From Tricholoma matsutake (taxonomy: Eukaryota; Basidiomycota; Agaricomycetes; Agaricales; Tricholomataceae), in assembly GCA_026075535.2 (NCBI GenBank), contig AP026548.1, forward strand, positions 5,766,001-5,830,000: DNA of 64,000 nt, read 5' to 3'. Below are positions 33,023-42,770 of this stretch, one piece after another; the first letter of the stretch is position 1, and every line of letters starts with the position of its first letter. The notes under the pieces are model-generated. The model worked only from the letters and a program-made list of their open reading frames with translations, searched no databases and had not been told where the DNA came from. A program made the translations under genes and the position numbers.

Positions 33023-33237
33023 AATTAGGATGAATGAATGTTAAGCAGGAAGTGGTCTGGGTTTTTCTGGATAACAAGTGTGGAAGTCCATCATGAGTTC
33101 CTGGGCATGATCAAGTTCTGTGGCTGGAAGCCAGAAGGTTTCTTGCTCAGTTCCTTTGTAACCTTCCCACCTCACAAAATAGAGTAACTTGCATCAGCAA
33201 TGGTTGTTGATTTTGGAGTCAAGGATTTCTATTCTGA
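33023..33237 (-). pseudogene. Gypsy-F1 pol, C-terminal chromodomain only
   Basis: The minus-strand frame has ILDSKINNH, then YFVRWEGYKGTEQETFWLPA and ELDHAQEL, ending in a PLPA tail. It aligns with the E1 chromodomain at 60620-60822. A TGA interrupts it in place of Arg near the start. The rest of F1 pol is missing beyond about 33237, where unrelated sequence begins. Confidence 0.82.
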
Positions 33238-33540
33238 TCAACATGGCTTATGACCCAGTACCTTACTATCCTCCACCCAGACTGCACAGAGTCCTAGGAC
33301 AGTCCTATCAGACTGCACTCAGGCAAGTCTCACAACCAATTTTAATGTTTGTGGCTATATTTGCTGAACTTAGTGGCATTTTCAAACAGTGCTCACAAAA
33401 GAATGTATGCAGAGCAAGAATTGAATAACAGAGCTAAACACTGCATACCACCTGAGCCAGATGGCAATTATAAAATGGTTATGAGACTCATAATTCTTAA
33501 TGTAGTGTTACCTCTTAAGAGGAGCACAATATGAGCAGTA
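33238..33540 (+). other. unrecognised coding-like fragment
   Basis: Plus-strand frames read MAYDPVPYYPPPRLHRVLGQ and then, after a shift, YAEQELNNRAKHCIPPEPDG, with amino-acid composition typical of real protein. I do not recognise the family. It adjoins the broken end of Gypsy-F1 and is followed by non-coding palindromic DNA, so it is probably a relic. Confidence 0.35.
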
Positions 33541-33599
33541 AAATTTTTATTGAGGGGGCCAAGTCAAGTAGAAAAAATATATTAAATCAATCCTGCATG

Positions 33600-34160
33600 A
33601 AGGCAAGGGGGTACAACATGGGTGCAAAAAAAAATTAATTGCCCACCCTCATGGAAATGTGAGGGCAGAGGCAATAACTACCATAGAAATAAATATTAGC
33701 ACATGGGAGGGACTGCAACTCACATGTTATAAAATTAATTCAAACTAAAATGTTTATTACTCCCTCACATAGAGGCAAGGGAGGGCCAGTGAAGTTGAGT
33801 TACCAAAAAAAAACTAGTTACAAAAAAAAAACTAATTATGAAATATATATGAACCCCCCCCTGCATGAGGGGGGGTGTCTGCATGAGGGGGGGTGTCTGC
33901 ATGAGGGGGGGTGTCTGCATGTGTGTATGTCACTTACAAGGTCTATTTATGACACTCAGGCATAGCTCAACTCAAAGTAATCATGTTCTCCCTCCACACA
34001 ATTGTGAAGTAGTGTGCCCAGCATATTTAGATCTTTGTCTTTTCTTTTCTTTTCTTTTAGTGGTGGACAGGCCAAGGACTTTTTATTTTTTTTATTTTTT
34101 TTTAAAACCGCCCCCATACACAATGCGAGGCGGGGTGGGTGTTAGGGCAACACCCACTAT
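33600..34160. repeat. cluster of C-run/G-run hairpin repeats
   Basis: Contains GCCCACCCTCATGG paired with GTGAGGGCAG (about 33640), three tandem copies of TGCATGAGGGGGGGTGTC (33863-33917) preceded by a C-run, and CCGCCCCCATACACAATGCG paired with GAGGCGGGGTGG (about 34110). I see no gene in 33540-34961; short open frames here follow the repeats. Confidence 0.7.
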
Positions 34161-34267
34161 CTGCTAGCTAAGACCATGTGGGTTCTCTCTACAAGAACGG
34201 GGCGAGATCCATGCACGTGATGGGGGGATTGATGGTTTTGATGCGAGGGATTATTTATAGATGAGTT

Positions 34268-34551
34268 TGTTGAGATAGGCCATTCAGACCACAAGCATAG
34301 GTGGAATACCTAAGAGAACACAACTGGGATCCCCTAGGCATATATTTAGGGTTTATATACTATGTTACATATATTGTACATTGTTGTGACGGATGCGCTT
34401 GTACATGTGCATACATATTGATGTGTGTGAAATAAAATTCTCATGCTATCGAAGTGTAGCATCATTTGGCATCATTGGGCATCATTGGGCGTAATTTGAC
34501 ATAGTAAAATAAAAATGAAATTTTATTAGGTAATGGGGCAGTTTCCTAACA
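34268..34551 (+). mobile_element. possible small solo LTR
   Basis: Ends TGTTGAGATAGG and TTTCCTAACA are inverted, with ATATATTTAGGG and ATATATTGTAC boxes and an AATAAAATTC poly(A)-like signal between them, as in copia-type LTRs. I find no matching duplication at the flanks, so this is tentative. Confidence 0.35.
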
Positions 34552-34999
34552 GTGGGCCAACAATACAATTTTTTCAAAAACACCCCCATGCAAAGCACGA
34601 GGGGGTGGGGCAACAATACTAATTAAATTGCCACTCCCTATTTCCACCCTGTGAGCAGTTGCTCACAGCAGCAGTTGGGGGTGCTGTCATGGTGTGGGCC
34701 TCATTGTGGTTGTCATTCTCCTTGCTGTCAGCCTGTTGTTGTTTGTGCTGCAGCCATTCCTCATGTTCTGGGCATTGTAGTGTCACCTCCATCTCCTGCA
34801 CCTGCTCCTGGTGCCACCCCTGTGCTATTGTCATCCTCCCCATCTTGTTCTGGTCCTGTTCCCATTGTGTTTGTCATCCCTTCATCCCTGTCATCTCCTC
34901 ATCCCCTTATCCCCCATTATTGTCATCCTTCTTGTTGTTGTCATGCTCTCATCACTGTTGTTAGGGCATGACATGGGTACAGGTAACACCATGATAATA

Positions 35000-35110
35000 T
35001 GGTTATGGGTATGCACAGTTATGGGTATGCATGGTTATGGGTATGCATGGTTATGGGTATGCACAGTTATGGGTATGCACAGTTACAGGTATGCACAGTT
35101 ATGGGTACAG
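35000..35110. repeat. tandem GTTATGGGTATGCACA repeat
   Basis: Seven near-perfect 16-bp units of GTTATGGGTATGCANR in direct orientation, lying just inside the hAT terminus as an expanded subterminal array. Confidence 0.9.
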
Positions 35111-35211
35111 GTTGGAAGTTGATGTACCCAGGCAATACCACACCTGTTCCCATGGTTTTATGGGTTTTTACAGGTATACCAATAGCCATGTGACCACATG
35201 ACCAAGCACCA

Positions 35212-36008
35212 TAGGACGTTTGCTTAAGTAACCTTACATGTAGATGCATGGCTTGCTTAAGTATAAGTCAGCTTAAGCACCATATCTCCTTAAGCTCATT
35301 AAGCTCTTTGAACAATGCTTAATCCACATAAACTTTGAATCAAACTCAGACTTAGTCATCAATTTAGTTCATCAATTTAATCAGGTGTTCAAAGTTCAAA
35401 GTTCACCACATTATGTTAAACACTGGTTATGCTGCTACTGCCCACACCAAAGAAGTCCACATAATATAGAATGAAGCAATTTGAGGCCATAATATATGGT
35501 TTCCAAAGGGTGGAAGTGTCAGTAGAGACATATTTATATTATTGTTATTTGTTTGACACCTTAATTGGGTGCTTAAGCTGTGCTTGTTTATAAGCTGGCT
35601 CATGGACTGCTTAAGATGCTTATTGAGTGCTCAGTGCTTAAGCACATTAAGTAGTCCTATCCCTGTTTTGAGATTGGAGGTGCTTGAGCAGGAAGGGTGC
35701 TCAAGCTTGGTGGGTCTGCTTGAGTGGGGAGCTTGCTTGAGCAGAGAGCATGCTTGAGCAGGAGGGTCCTTGAGCAGGGAGTGGGGATAGTCCTTGAGCA
35801 GGAGGATGCTTGAGTGGGAGGGTGCTTGAGTGGGGAGGGTGCTTGAGCAGGGAGGGTGCTTTAGCAGCATGGTTGAGACAGGACATGAGCTCAGGGTGTT
35901 CAATTATTGTTTCTGTTCATACAATATTACAGGCAATATGTGCTTAAGCCAACTTATACTTAAGCAAGCCATGCACCTACATCTTAGGTTGCTTAAGCAA
36001 ACCCCCTA
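35212..36008. mobile_element. DNA element with ~67-bp TIRs and a GCTTAAG/GCTTGAG motif array
   Basis: Terminal inverted repeats extend from TAGGACGTTTGCTTAAG on the left and TAGGGGGTTTGCTTAAG (reverse complement of the right end) for about 67 bp, with roughly 85-90% identity. The interior carries more than twenty GCTTAAG or GCTTGAG(CAGG) motifs, densest at 35680-35870. There is no transposase ORF. I could not identify a convincing target duplication. TIR sequence and motif density suggest a non-autonomous cut-and-paste element, possibly hAT. Confidence 0.75.
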
Positions 36009-36624
36009 TAGATTCATACATGACTTTGTTGATCAATGTCAACAATCATTTGACAACAACAACAACAACAACAACAATGAAGACAGCTACGACAATGGCA
36101 ACACCCCATGGCTCTGGCAACCACCCCCTCCCTCATCTTTTCCAGGCAACAACAGCAACAATGGTCCCTCCCCCACTCCAATGTGAGCAGGGTGATTTCT
36201 GGTTCTATTCTAGGTAACAACAGCACCAACAGCCCCTCCCCTGCTCCAAATGTGAGCAGTGTGATTTCTGGTTTGATGCTAGGCAACCATGGCCACCATT
36301 ACCCCCTCCCTTGTTGCAAACACAAGTGGGGCAGTTTCTGAGGTCTTTACACTCCCCCCCATATTCCTATAGGAATCTGATGAATCCAACCATATTCCGA
36401 TGTCATTATCACCAGCCAAATTGACATGAAATAGCAGGTTTAGTCCTAGTCCAGTCCAATGTGATTCTGATTGGACTATCGGAATTTCCTATGAATTTCT
36501 GGTCATAGGAATCACATAGGACTATTCCGAAGTTATGCTAAGACATCAGACAACATAGGATTCCAATAGGAATGAAAGCAGCCTTGCTTAGTAATATAGT
36601 ATGAAAAAGTCAACACGCACACCA

Positions 36625-36695
36625 GAATTGAACACTTGACATTACAGAAGATTATGTAAGCCTAAACTGACAACAATACCATTAGGCTAAACAGT
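36625..36695 (-). repeat. tRNA-like segment, left arm
   Basis: Minus strand: A-box-like TAGCCTAATGGTATTG and B-box-like GTGTTCAATTCTGG about 45 nt apart. Cloverleaf pairing is poor, so it is a SINE-type relic rather than a tRNA gene. Confidence 0.5.
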
Positions 36696-36974
36696 CATTA
36701 CAGGTAAGTGATCATACTACACTACATACCATTCCCATGGGTGTGATGACAAAGCACATAGCTGCGTCATCACACCTGCCAGCTCATCACTCCCACCACT
36801 ACCACCAATGACGACAAGCATGCCACCTCCATCCCCCCCACCTCAACCACCTCAACCCAGCAACTCCCACCACTCCCACTTCACCCCCATCTCTAGATGC
36901 ACCCCCAAGACCGGAAACAACCAGTTTCGATGCTGAACAACGCTCAAACGATGCAATCATCATTTGGGCCTGTA

Positions 36975-37040
36975 GTAAGTTTTTTTTTTCATTCATTTCT
37001 TACTTTTGTAAACTAACTAATTCATTTGTTTTGTTTCTAG
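36975..37040 (+). other. predicted spliceosomal intron
   Basis: GTAAGT donor after TTTGGGCCTGTA, AAACTAACTAATT branch region, TTTCTAG acceptor, 66 bp. The upstream exon motif GATGCAATCATCATTTGGGCC recurs at 41911 and, diverged, at 13290-13310; the downstream exon shares a CTCCTCCCC...ACAGGATGTGAGG stretch with 16061-16100 (minus). Confidence 0.6.
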
Positions 37041-37261
37041 GTTCTAATCTACATGGGTAACAACAGACTGATGCGAGCCAAACACACACCCAATGACGCA
37101 ACCCCCCTCCTCCCCATCAAAACAGGATGTGAGGGTATCAATTGTGGTCAGGAGTGCAGGGAGCAACACCAGGAGACCCCAGAAGGGGAATACCCGCCCA
37201 GTAAGCACCACCCGACCCCTCCCCTCATGCCATGTCACTGACAAACCAACAATGCACCCAC

Positions 37262-37536
37262 CCCATGCCTACGAGCTGCTGCTCATAGGGTGGTTCGTGG
37301 GTGCAGACAATGAGGGGGATGAACTACAAGGGTGATGAGGGGGGGGGGACGAAACGACAAGGGGAAAGGGAGACGACAACCAGAAGGGGAGACGACGGCG
37401 TCACCTGCCCCATGCACACCTATGAGCATCTGCTCATAGGGTGTTTAAGGGGAGGGAGGGGATGACGGACAAACACCGCCACCAACATATGACCCACCAC
37501 CCACCACCAGCCTCGTGAGCAACTGCTCGTGGGGTG
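37262..37536. repeat. three GAGC-NNN-TGCTC palindromes
   Basis: Copies near 37269, 37419 and 37512 (for example CCTATGAGCATCTGCTCATA and CTCGTGAGCAACTGCTCGTG). Two are followed by GGGTGG; the middle one is followed by GGGTG. Confidence 0.85.
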
Positions 37537-37943
37537 GACGGTGGGTGGAACAATGAGGAGGGAGGGGAGACGAGGGAGGGGAGGGAAGCCACGGGGGAGG
37601 TGAGGTGAGGGAGGTGAGACATGATGGAGATGAGAGGGAGGGGAAACAACGGGACAGGGCTGACAAGACAGCCGACATGACACACCACCACCCCCTCCCC
37701 CCCGTTTCGTGGGGGGGTGGGTTTTTTTTGTAGAATTTAAAATAGTATATTTAAATAGTATAATTAATTCTCCCCCCCATGTTTGCGTGGGGTTTTTTTT
37801 TTAAATCTATATTAGTTATCTACTCCCTCGTGAAGACGCGAGGGCTCAACAATTTTTTTTCGAGCTCTCGTGAGAGAGGTTAAAAATAAGTGAACTAATC
37901 CTAAGTGCTTTAAATGGACCTTATATTACATGTTTATTAATGC

Positions 37944-38035
37944 TCCTGTGGCTCAACTGGTTGAGCACTTGTTTGGTGGTGATGTCACTTATATCCCAAG
38001 GTCTGGGGTTCAATCCCTGCTCTGCCCATTTATTT
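37944..38035 (+). repeat. tRNA-like segment, right arm
   Basis: Plus strand: A-box TGGCTCAACTGG with a paired D-arm (GCTCAACTGGTTGAGC) and B-box GGGGTTCAATCCC. The acceptor stem does not close. It most resembles a tRNA-derived SINE head. Confidence 0.6.
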
Positions 38036-38265
38036 TGTAAGCACTTTCACCAAGGTAAGTCTTCCAAAATGGTGTGGTATTCTGACTACCTGTTGGAATT
38101 GCATAGGACTTTACTAGGAATTTCTTGGAAATAAAAGTACATGGTCATCAAGATACATTCCAATCGGACTCCTAGGACTAGTATCAGACTAGTAGGACTC
38201 CTATTGGATTCCAATCGGACTCCTATCGGAAAACTCAGACTCCTAGGACTCCAATAGGAATACAG

Positions 38266-39605
38266 TGATGATGCTCAACCCGGAAACCCAAACAAAACCT
38301 ACTAAATGGCTTCGGATGGTATAACACAAGTCAGAGGAAGGATGCGAGGCCCTCTAGATGTCACCTGTCAGACCGACCATCAAATAGTCATAAAACAACT
38401 GCTTGTCAAAGCCGTTCAAGGCTAAAAGAATGTGTTTTGAGGACTTTTGAGGTTTTTCGAGGAGTTGCAATGATTTTCGAGGTGTTGCAATATTTTTTGA
38501 GGTTTTTTTCGAAGAAGTTTCAAGGAATTTTGAGTGCGCAAATATGTTTGGATGCAAGATCGGGGGACTAGACGAGTAGTAGAAGCAAAGCAAAGGCGAA
38601 TTGAGGGAAACAAGAGTGAAAATAGCATAATGCGAGGAACTTCAAGGAATTTCGAGGAAGTTTAGCATAAAACACCAAACTTCGGACTGAATAAGACTAA
38701 ACTGAACTCTCAAATCACTGTGATCTGGGAGGAAGACGACGACTTTCTTGTTTTTCTTTGTATCTAGTACATCTTTTTATATAAAATAAAGAAACTACCT
38801 AAAAAGGCTAGAGAACATGAGGCAAACATGTGGAAAACTCGAGGCAAAAGACAATAGAAGTATATCAGAACAATAAAGCGAGACTAGAAAGGGTGAATAT
38901 AACACATGATCAAGAAATAATAAGAAAGAATAGCTAAAAGTGGACTGTCCTTGTTATAAATGGCATAAAACATCGGAAACTGCATCGAGCGGATTGTATG
39001 CATGCACATGCAGTGGAAATGTGTTCGATATACTTGAGATAGTGTCCCATGTGTCCAGTATGCGTCCAAAGATTGTTCGAATAGGAAATACTGTGTCCAA
39101 AGATGTTTTCGAGGTTCAAGGTTTTTTGAAGTTTCTTCAGACTTTGTTCGTGGCCCGAAATCGATGCGATATTGTTTGACAATGGTAGGGGATATGTCTG
39201 GCATGTGTGCGATGACCATTCGGATAGCGATATAGTGTCCAATGTCAATTTTCAATGTTCGATGATTTTTGAAGTCAGTCAAGGAAATATCGGACTTGTT
39301 CGAAGGCTGATATCGCTGCGATATTGCTCGAAACTGGTTTGGAACTCATCGACAATGTTCCAAGTGTATATCCTGAGCTGTACAAAGGTCGGGGGAATTG
39401 TATTATGGCAGCCAAAGGCATGCAAAGATTTTCGAAGTGTTGCAAAGATTTTCGAAGCATTTTTGTGACTTTGTAGAGGTTCGTAGAGCTTTGGAGGGGT
39501 TCGTATGGGTTCATAGAGCTTTGTAGAGGTCTGTAGAACTTCATAGAGCTTCGACAATGATTGTAGATGTGTTTTCCGAGCTTGAACAATGAGGTGGACC
39601 TATCA
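38266..39605 (-). mobile_element. solo LTR, family D (copy 3)
   Basis: Plus-strand ends TGATGATGCTCAACCCGG and GGTGGACCTATCA, 1340 bp. The promoter side matches the other copies (TATATAAAATAAAG, TTTGTATCTAGTACATC). The 4-bp flanks (ACAG and ATGG) do not match, so the locus was rearranged or the LTR is not a simple solo. The far half (38940-39600) is diverged from copies 1, 2 and 4. Confidence 0.8.
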
Positions 39606-41330
39606 ATGGGGGGGAGTGCAAAGTCTTGACTTGGGTTATGGTGGAGTTACAAGTTCCATCAAATAGCTGGAGTCCAATCAGAGAGATGGTTTCTGTACTG
39701 AATTGGTTGTCCAGCACAAAAGATGAATCTAGGAAACAATGAGAGGAACCAGAGTCAAAAAGGGTTCAGGTGTTTATGGAATTTTTGCAAATGGACAAGA
39801 GGATGGTAAGGGATTCAGGATTGGAAAGAGCGGATGCATTGATATGGACATAAGCAGCCAGCTGGGAAAGGTCAATGCAACCCTCAGCCCCAATGGCATG
39901 TTCCTGAGGGTTGTGGACTATTTTTTGAGTCTGCAGAGTCCAGTTTGGACTGAGTGACTGCTGCAGCGTGAGCTTTTGCTGTCTTAGACTTCAGACGGTT
40001 TCTGGCCCTATGTCCTTTCTTGCCACAGTAGAGGCAAAGTCCCTCCCTCATGCAGTGTTCATGTTCTTCTCTGGTCAGTTTACCATTTTTTCCCAACTTG
40101 TCAGAAATGGAATCTTTTGGTTTGTCCCTCAGAAAGTTATTCTTTGATCCAGAGGAATTGCTGGAGGAGGTTTGGTTTGCACAATTAGAGTTGGATGAGG
40201 TTTGAGGTTTGGACTGGGTGTTGGAGTTAGAGTTGGAGTTGGAAGAACCTTTAGAATCCTTCTTTCCAGAGTTTCCAGAATTTCTGGGGATCTTTGCTTT
40301 GAAGCAGGTTTCTTCTTCCTGCATCCAGTAAATGTTATCAGCATCCTGAGCTTTAAGACATAAGAATGCTAGGGTTTTGGGTTGACTGCCCCACAACACT
40401 TCTATGTGAAGGCAGAGTGGAAGCCCATGGAAATACTGGTCATGAAGAGTGGCCTTGTTCCAGCTAACCCAGATGCAAGTTCCCAGAAGTCAACAGTATA
40501 CTTGACTATTCATCCACCTTTCTTCATTGTGAGTTCTGAAAGTGCCTTCTATGTGTCTCCAACAGGGTTTTGAGGACCAAAATTACCTTCCAGCTCACAT
40601 CCAATGAGCAGAATTTGTTGGGACATTGAGCCCAGGTTCAAACCAGCTAAAGGCTAACCCTTTGAGGTAGGAAAGAATGAACAGGATCTTCTTTTCATCA
40701 GAGGCAAAGACCTGAGGATTATTGTGGAAATGAGGATTGCACAAGACTAGGAAGTCCCAAAGTTTCCAGGGGTTGCCTCCATCAAAAGTGTCAGGTTCCA
40801 GGACTTTAATCTTCTCAGTTTTGGGTGCTTTATTCTGCTGGAGGGTTCAGAGACTATCTGAGAGGTTGAAGAGAGCATCGAGAAGCCTATCTCCTGGATC
40901 AGGATTTCCACTTTTGGGAGGTTGATCATCAGGGTCATCAGAATCGGGGTCATCCCCAGGGCTGTCAGGACCACTAGGGTCTTCAAGATCTCTGGGAAGT
41001 CCATCCTCTTCACCTGTGCCTTCCTCATTGAAGGGGTTAGGTTGCCCAACATCCCCTACATACTCAAGTGGAGTCGTGTTCTGAGGGGTCTCTGGTGGCT
41101 GTTGAGTAGACATGTGGTTTGCTCTAATGGAAGGGGCACCAGAGCAAATTTGTTGGAAGACATTAGATGGTCTGGATGATGCACCAAAGGTAGCAGCAGG
41201 TCTAGGGGAAGAAAGTATAGGTTGTTGGATTGCTGACAGGCCTTGTACCATGCCTGCATGATGGGAATTTCTTGTAGTTCATTGAGTCTGTGATTCTGTG
41301 CTGGCCATAGGATAGGTTCAGGAATTGGTG
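39606..41330 (-). pseudogene. Gypsy-F3 gag, decayed
   Basis: Follows the F3 5' LTR on the minus strand. Frames at 41251-40847 and 40399-39884 carry the conserved proline/aspartate-rich N-terminus (GPDSPGDDPDSDDPDDQPP, also in E1 gag) and a zinc knuckle CLYCGKKGHRARNR in which the last Cys is Arg. A capsid-like segment lies between them in shifted frames. The gene breaks off at a D-family LTR at 39605; no F3 pol is left. Confidence 0.82.
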
Positions 41331-41351
41331 AAGGTTGACAAGAAAAGTGTG

Positions 41352-41362
41352 AGTTTGTAAAT
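41352..41362 (-). promoter_or_regulatory. Gypsy-F3 primer-binding site, self-priming type
   Basis: On the minus strand ATTTACAAACT lies 2 nt after the 5' LTR and is the exact reverse complement of AGTTTGTAAAT within the same LTR (plus coordinates 43070-43080). It has the same geometry as in Gypsy-G and Gypsy-E1. Confidence 0.85.
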
Positions 41363-41935
41363 ACTGTTAAGTTCTGAACTGGAACAGAATAAGACATTGG
41401 ATTTCCAGTCAATCCTGGTCAATAGCTGTTGAAGGATAAAAGGAAGACAGAACAGGAAAGGGAATCTGGAATAGAGTCCACTTGGTGTGACACACCAAGT
41501 GTAAGGGGACAGAAAGGACTTGGCTTCAACTTGTAAGAAGTTGCACCCTCCTCCTCGTCAAGTGTCTAGGGATCTGCATGGGTTAGGCCTACCCATGTGG
41601 TTAATGGGTATGGGTACAGGTCACACTTAGGGTACCCATGACCCATGCCTGGTACCCGTGCCTGGTACCCATTGCCAAGAGGGGGCAACAGCCCAAAGTA
41701 TAAATACTAATCTATACAAAATTGTAATAAACTACATATTAGATATTAAATATGTGGGGCAAGCCCAACTCAACTAGTAGAAATGAGAGGCTTCATATAC
41801 CCCTGGGGTGCACACAGGCCATTTGGCCTAGTGTGTACTGAGTTGTGTCTTTGTTGATTGTCAACATGTTGTTTACATATATTTGTACAAGACTCAATGC
41901 AGGCCCCAATGATGCAATCATTGTTTGGGCCCTGG

Positions 41936-41993
41936 GTATCTTTCTTTTCTTTTCTTTTTCAACTAACTAATGTTTTATTTTGTTCTTTTTTAG
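41936..41993 (+). other. predicted spliceosomal intron
   Basis: Donor GTATCT after the exon motif ATTGTTTGGGCCCTGG, branch region AACTAACTAAT, T-rich tract and TTTTAG acceptor; 58 bp. Confidence 0.5.
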
Positions 41994-42044
41994 GTTATAG
42001 CTGTGTTACAATGAGACAACAAAGAAATGGCACCCACCTAGCCT

Positions 42045-42770
42045 CATGAGCCACTGCTTGTGGGGTGGATTGTGCATGGAACATGACAACAATGACAACA
42101 ATGAGCAACAGCCGCAAAATGATGTAACAATGACGGAATGATGACTGATGACTGGGAGGCGATGAGGGTGAGGGAAACAAAACAAAAAAAAAGGCCCATT
42201 TTTTTTCTTTTCTCATTTCTTTTTCATTTTACTAACAAACTTTTTAGGTAGTGATTTTAACTATTGCCAACAACAATGACAAAAAAATGGCACACCACCC
42301 ACACCCAGCCTCATGAGCCACTGCTTGTGGGGTGGACTGTGCATGGAATAATGACAATGATGACTATGAGGGGGGACAATGACAAAGAGAGGGGGGACAA
42401 CAACAAGAGAGGGGGACAACAACAAGAGAGGGGGACAACAACAAGAGAGGGGGACAACAACAAGAGAGGGGGACAACAACAAGAGAGGGGGACAACAACA
42501 AGAGAGGGGGACAACAACAACAACAATGAAGTGGGACAATGATGAAGGAGGACAACAACAATGAGGGGGGATGACACCACCACCGTGGACACCAACACTG
42601 TGCCCAGGAGACACTCATCTCCTGGATATTTTTCTTTCTTTCTTTTCTCTGGCCCAGGGGACACACACGTCTCCTGGACTGTTCCTTTTTTTTCTTTTTT
42701 TCTTTTCTCTGGGCCCACTTACTAGTACAATCCACCCCATGCCTATGAGCACCTGCTCATAGGGTGGTTT
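42045..42770. repeat. GAGC-NNN-TGC palindromes (three copies)
   Basis: Copies at about 42045 and 42310 read CTCATGAGCCACTGCTTGTG followed by GGGTGGA; the one at 42741 reads CCTATGAGCACCTGCTCATA followed by GGGTGG. The first two have a one-base change in the right arm. Confidence 0.8.
42372..42521. repeat. 19-bp minisatellite
   Basis: Seven to eight copies of ACAACAACAAGAGAGGGGG in tandem. The unit is not a multiple of three, so all reading frames on both strands stay open, producing several spurious ORFs. Confidence 0.93.

Larger units (their letters stand above)
34962..36361. mobile_element. hAT element related to 6060-6979, inverted, right end lost
   Basis: The left terminus TAGGGCATGACATGGGTACA matches, in the opposite orientation, the right end of the 6060-6979 element. 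GTTATGGGTATGCACA/GCATG repeats (34998-35110), the CATGACTTTGTTGATCAA block (about 36020) and the (CAA)n run follow in the same order as there. The other end is missing; sequence changes at 36362, where a different element begins. A 797-bp element is nested inside. Confidence 0.7.
36362..38262. mobile_element. foldback-type element with TATTCCTAT ends and tRNA-like arms
   Basis: Termini TATTCCTATAGGAATC and, reverse-complemented, TATTCCTATTGGAGTC. Both flanks (36362-36580 and 38100-38262) are packed with GGACTCCTA/TAGGAGTCC-type motifs. Just inside each end is a tRNA-like segment (36625-36695 minus, 37944-38035 plus) whose 3' side faces the nearer terminus. The centre carries the intron-bearing exon pair shared with 13261-16229 and three GAGC palindromes. 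No target duplication is recognisable, and the right side is abutted by a D solo LTR. Confidence 0.6.

Noticed and set aside
34651..35122. Open frames of about 100 codons with Cys/Ser/Leu-rich peptides
   Set aside because: CT-rich and GTTATGGGTATGCA repeat sequence, with no conserved motif and several overlapping frames.
35631..35903. Minus-strand open frames of about 90 and 61 codons
   Set aside because: They translate the GCTTGAG motif array; the peptides are simple Ser/Pro/Leu repeats.
37944..38035. Functional tRNA gene
   Set aside because: A- and B-boxes are good but the acceptor stem and T-stem do not pair; treated as a SINE-type relic.
38266..39605. D copy 3 as a clean solo LTR with duplication
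   Set aside because: The 4-bp flanks ACAG and ATGG do not match, so I call the LTR but not a simple insertion.
42264..42735. Several long open frames on both strands
   Set aside because: They come from the 19-bp minisatellite, whose unit lacks stops in all frames.
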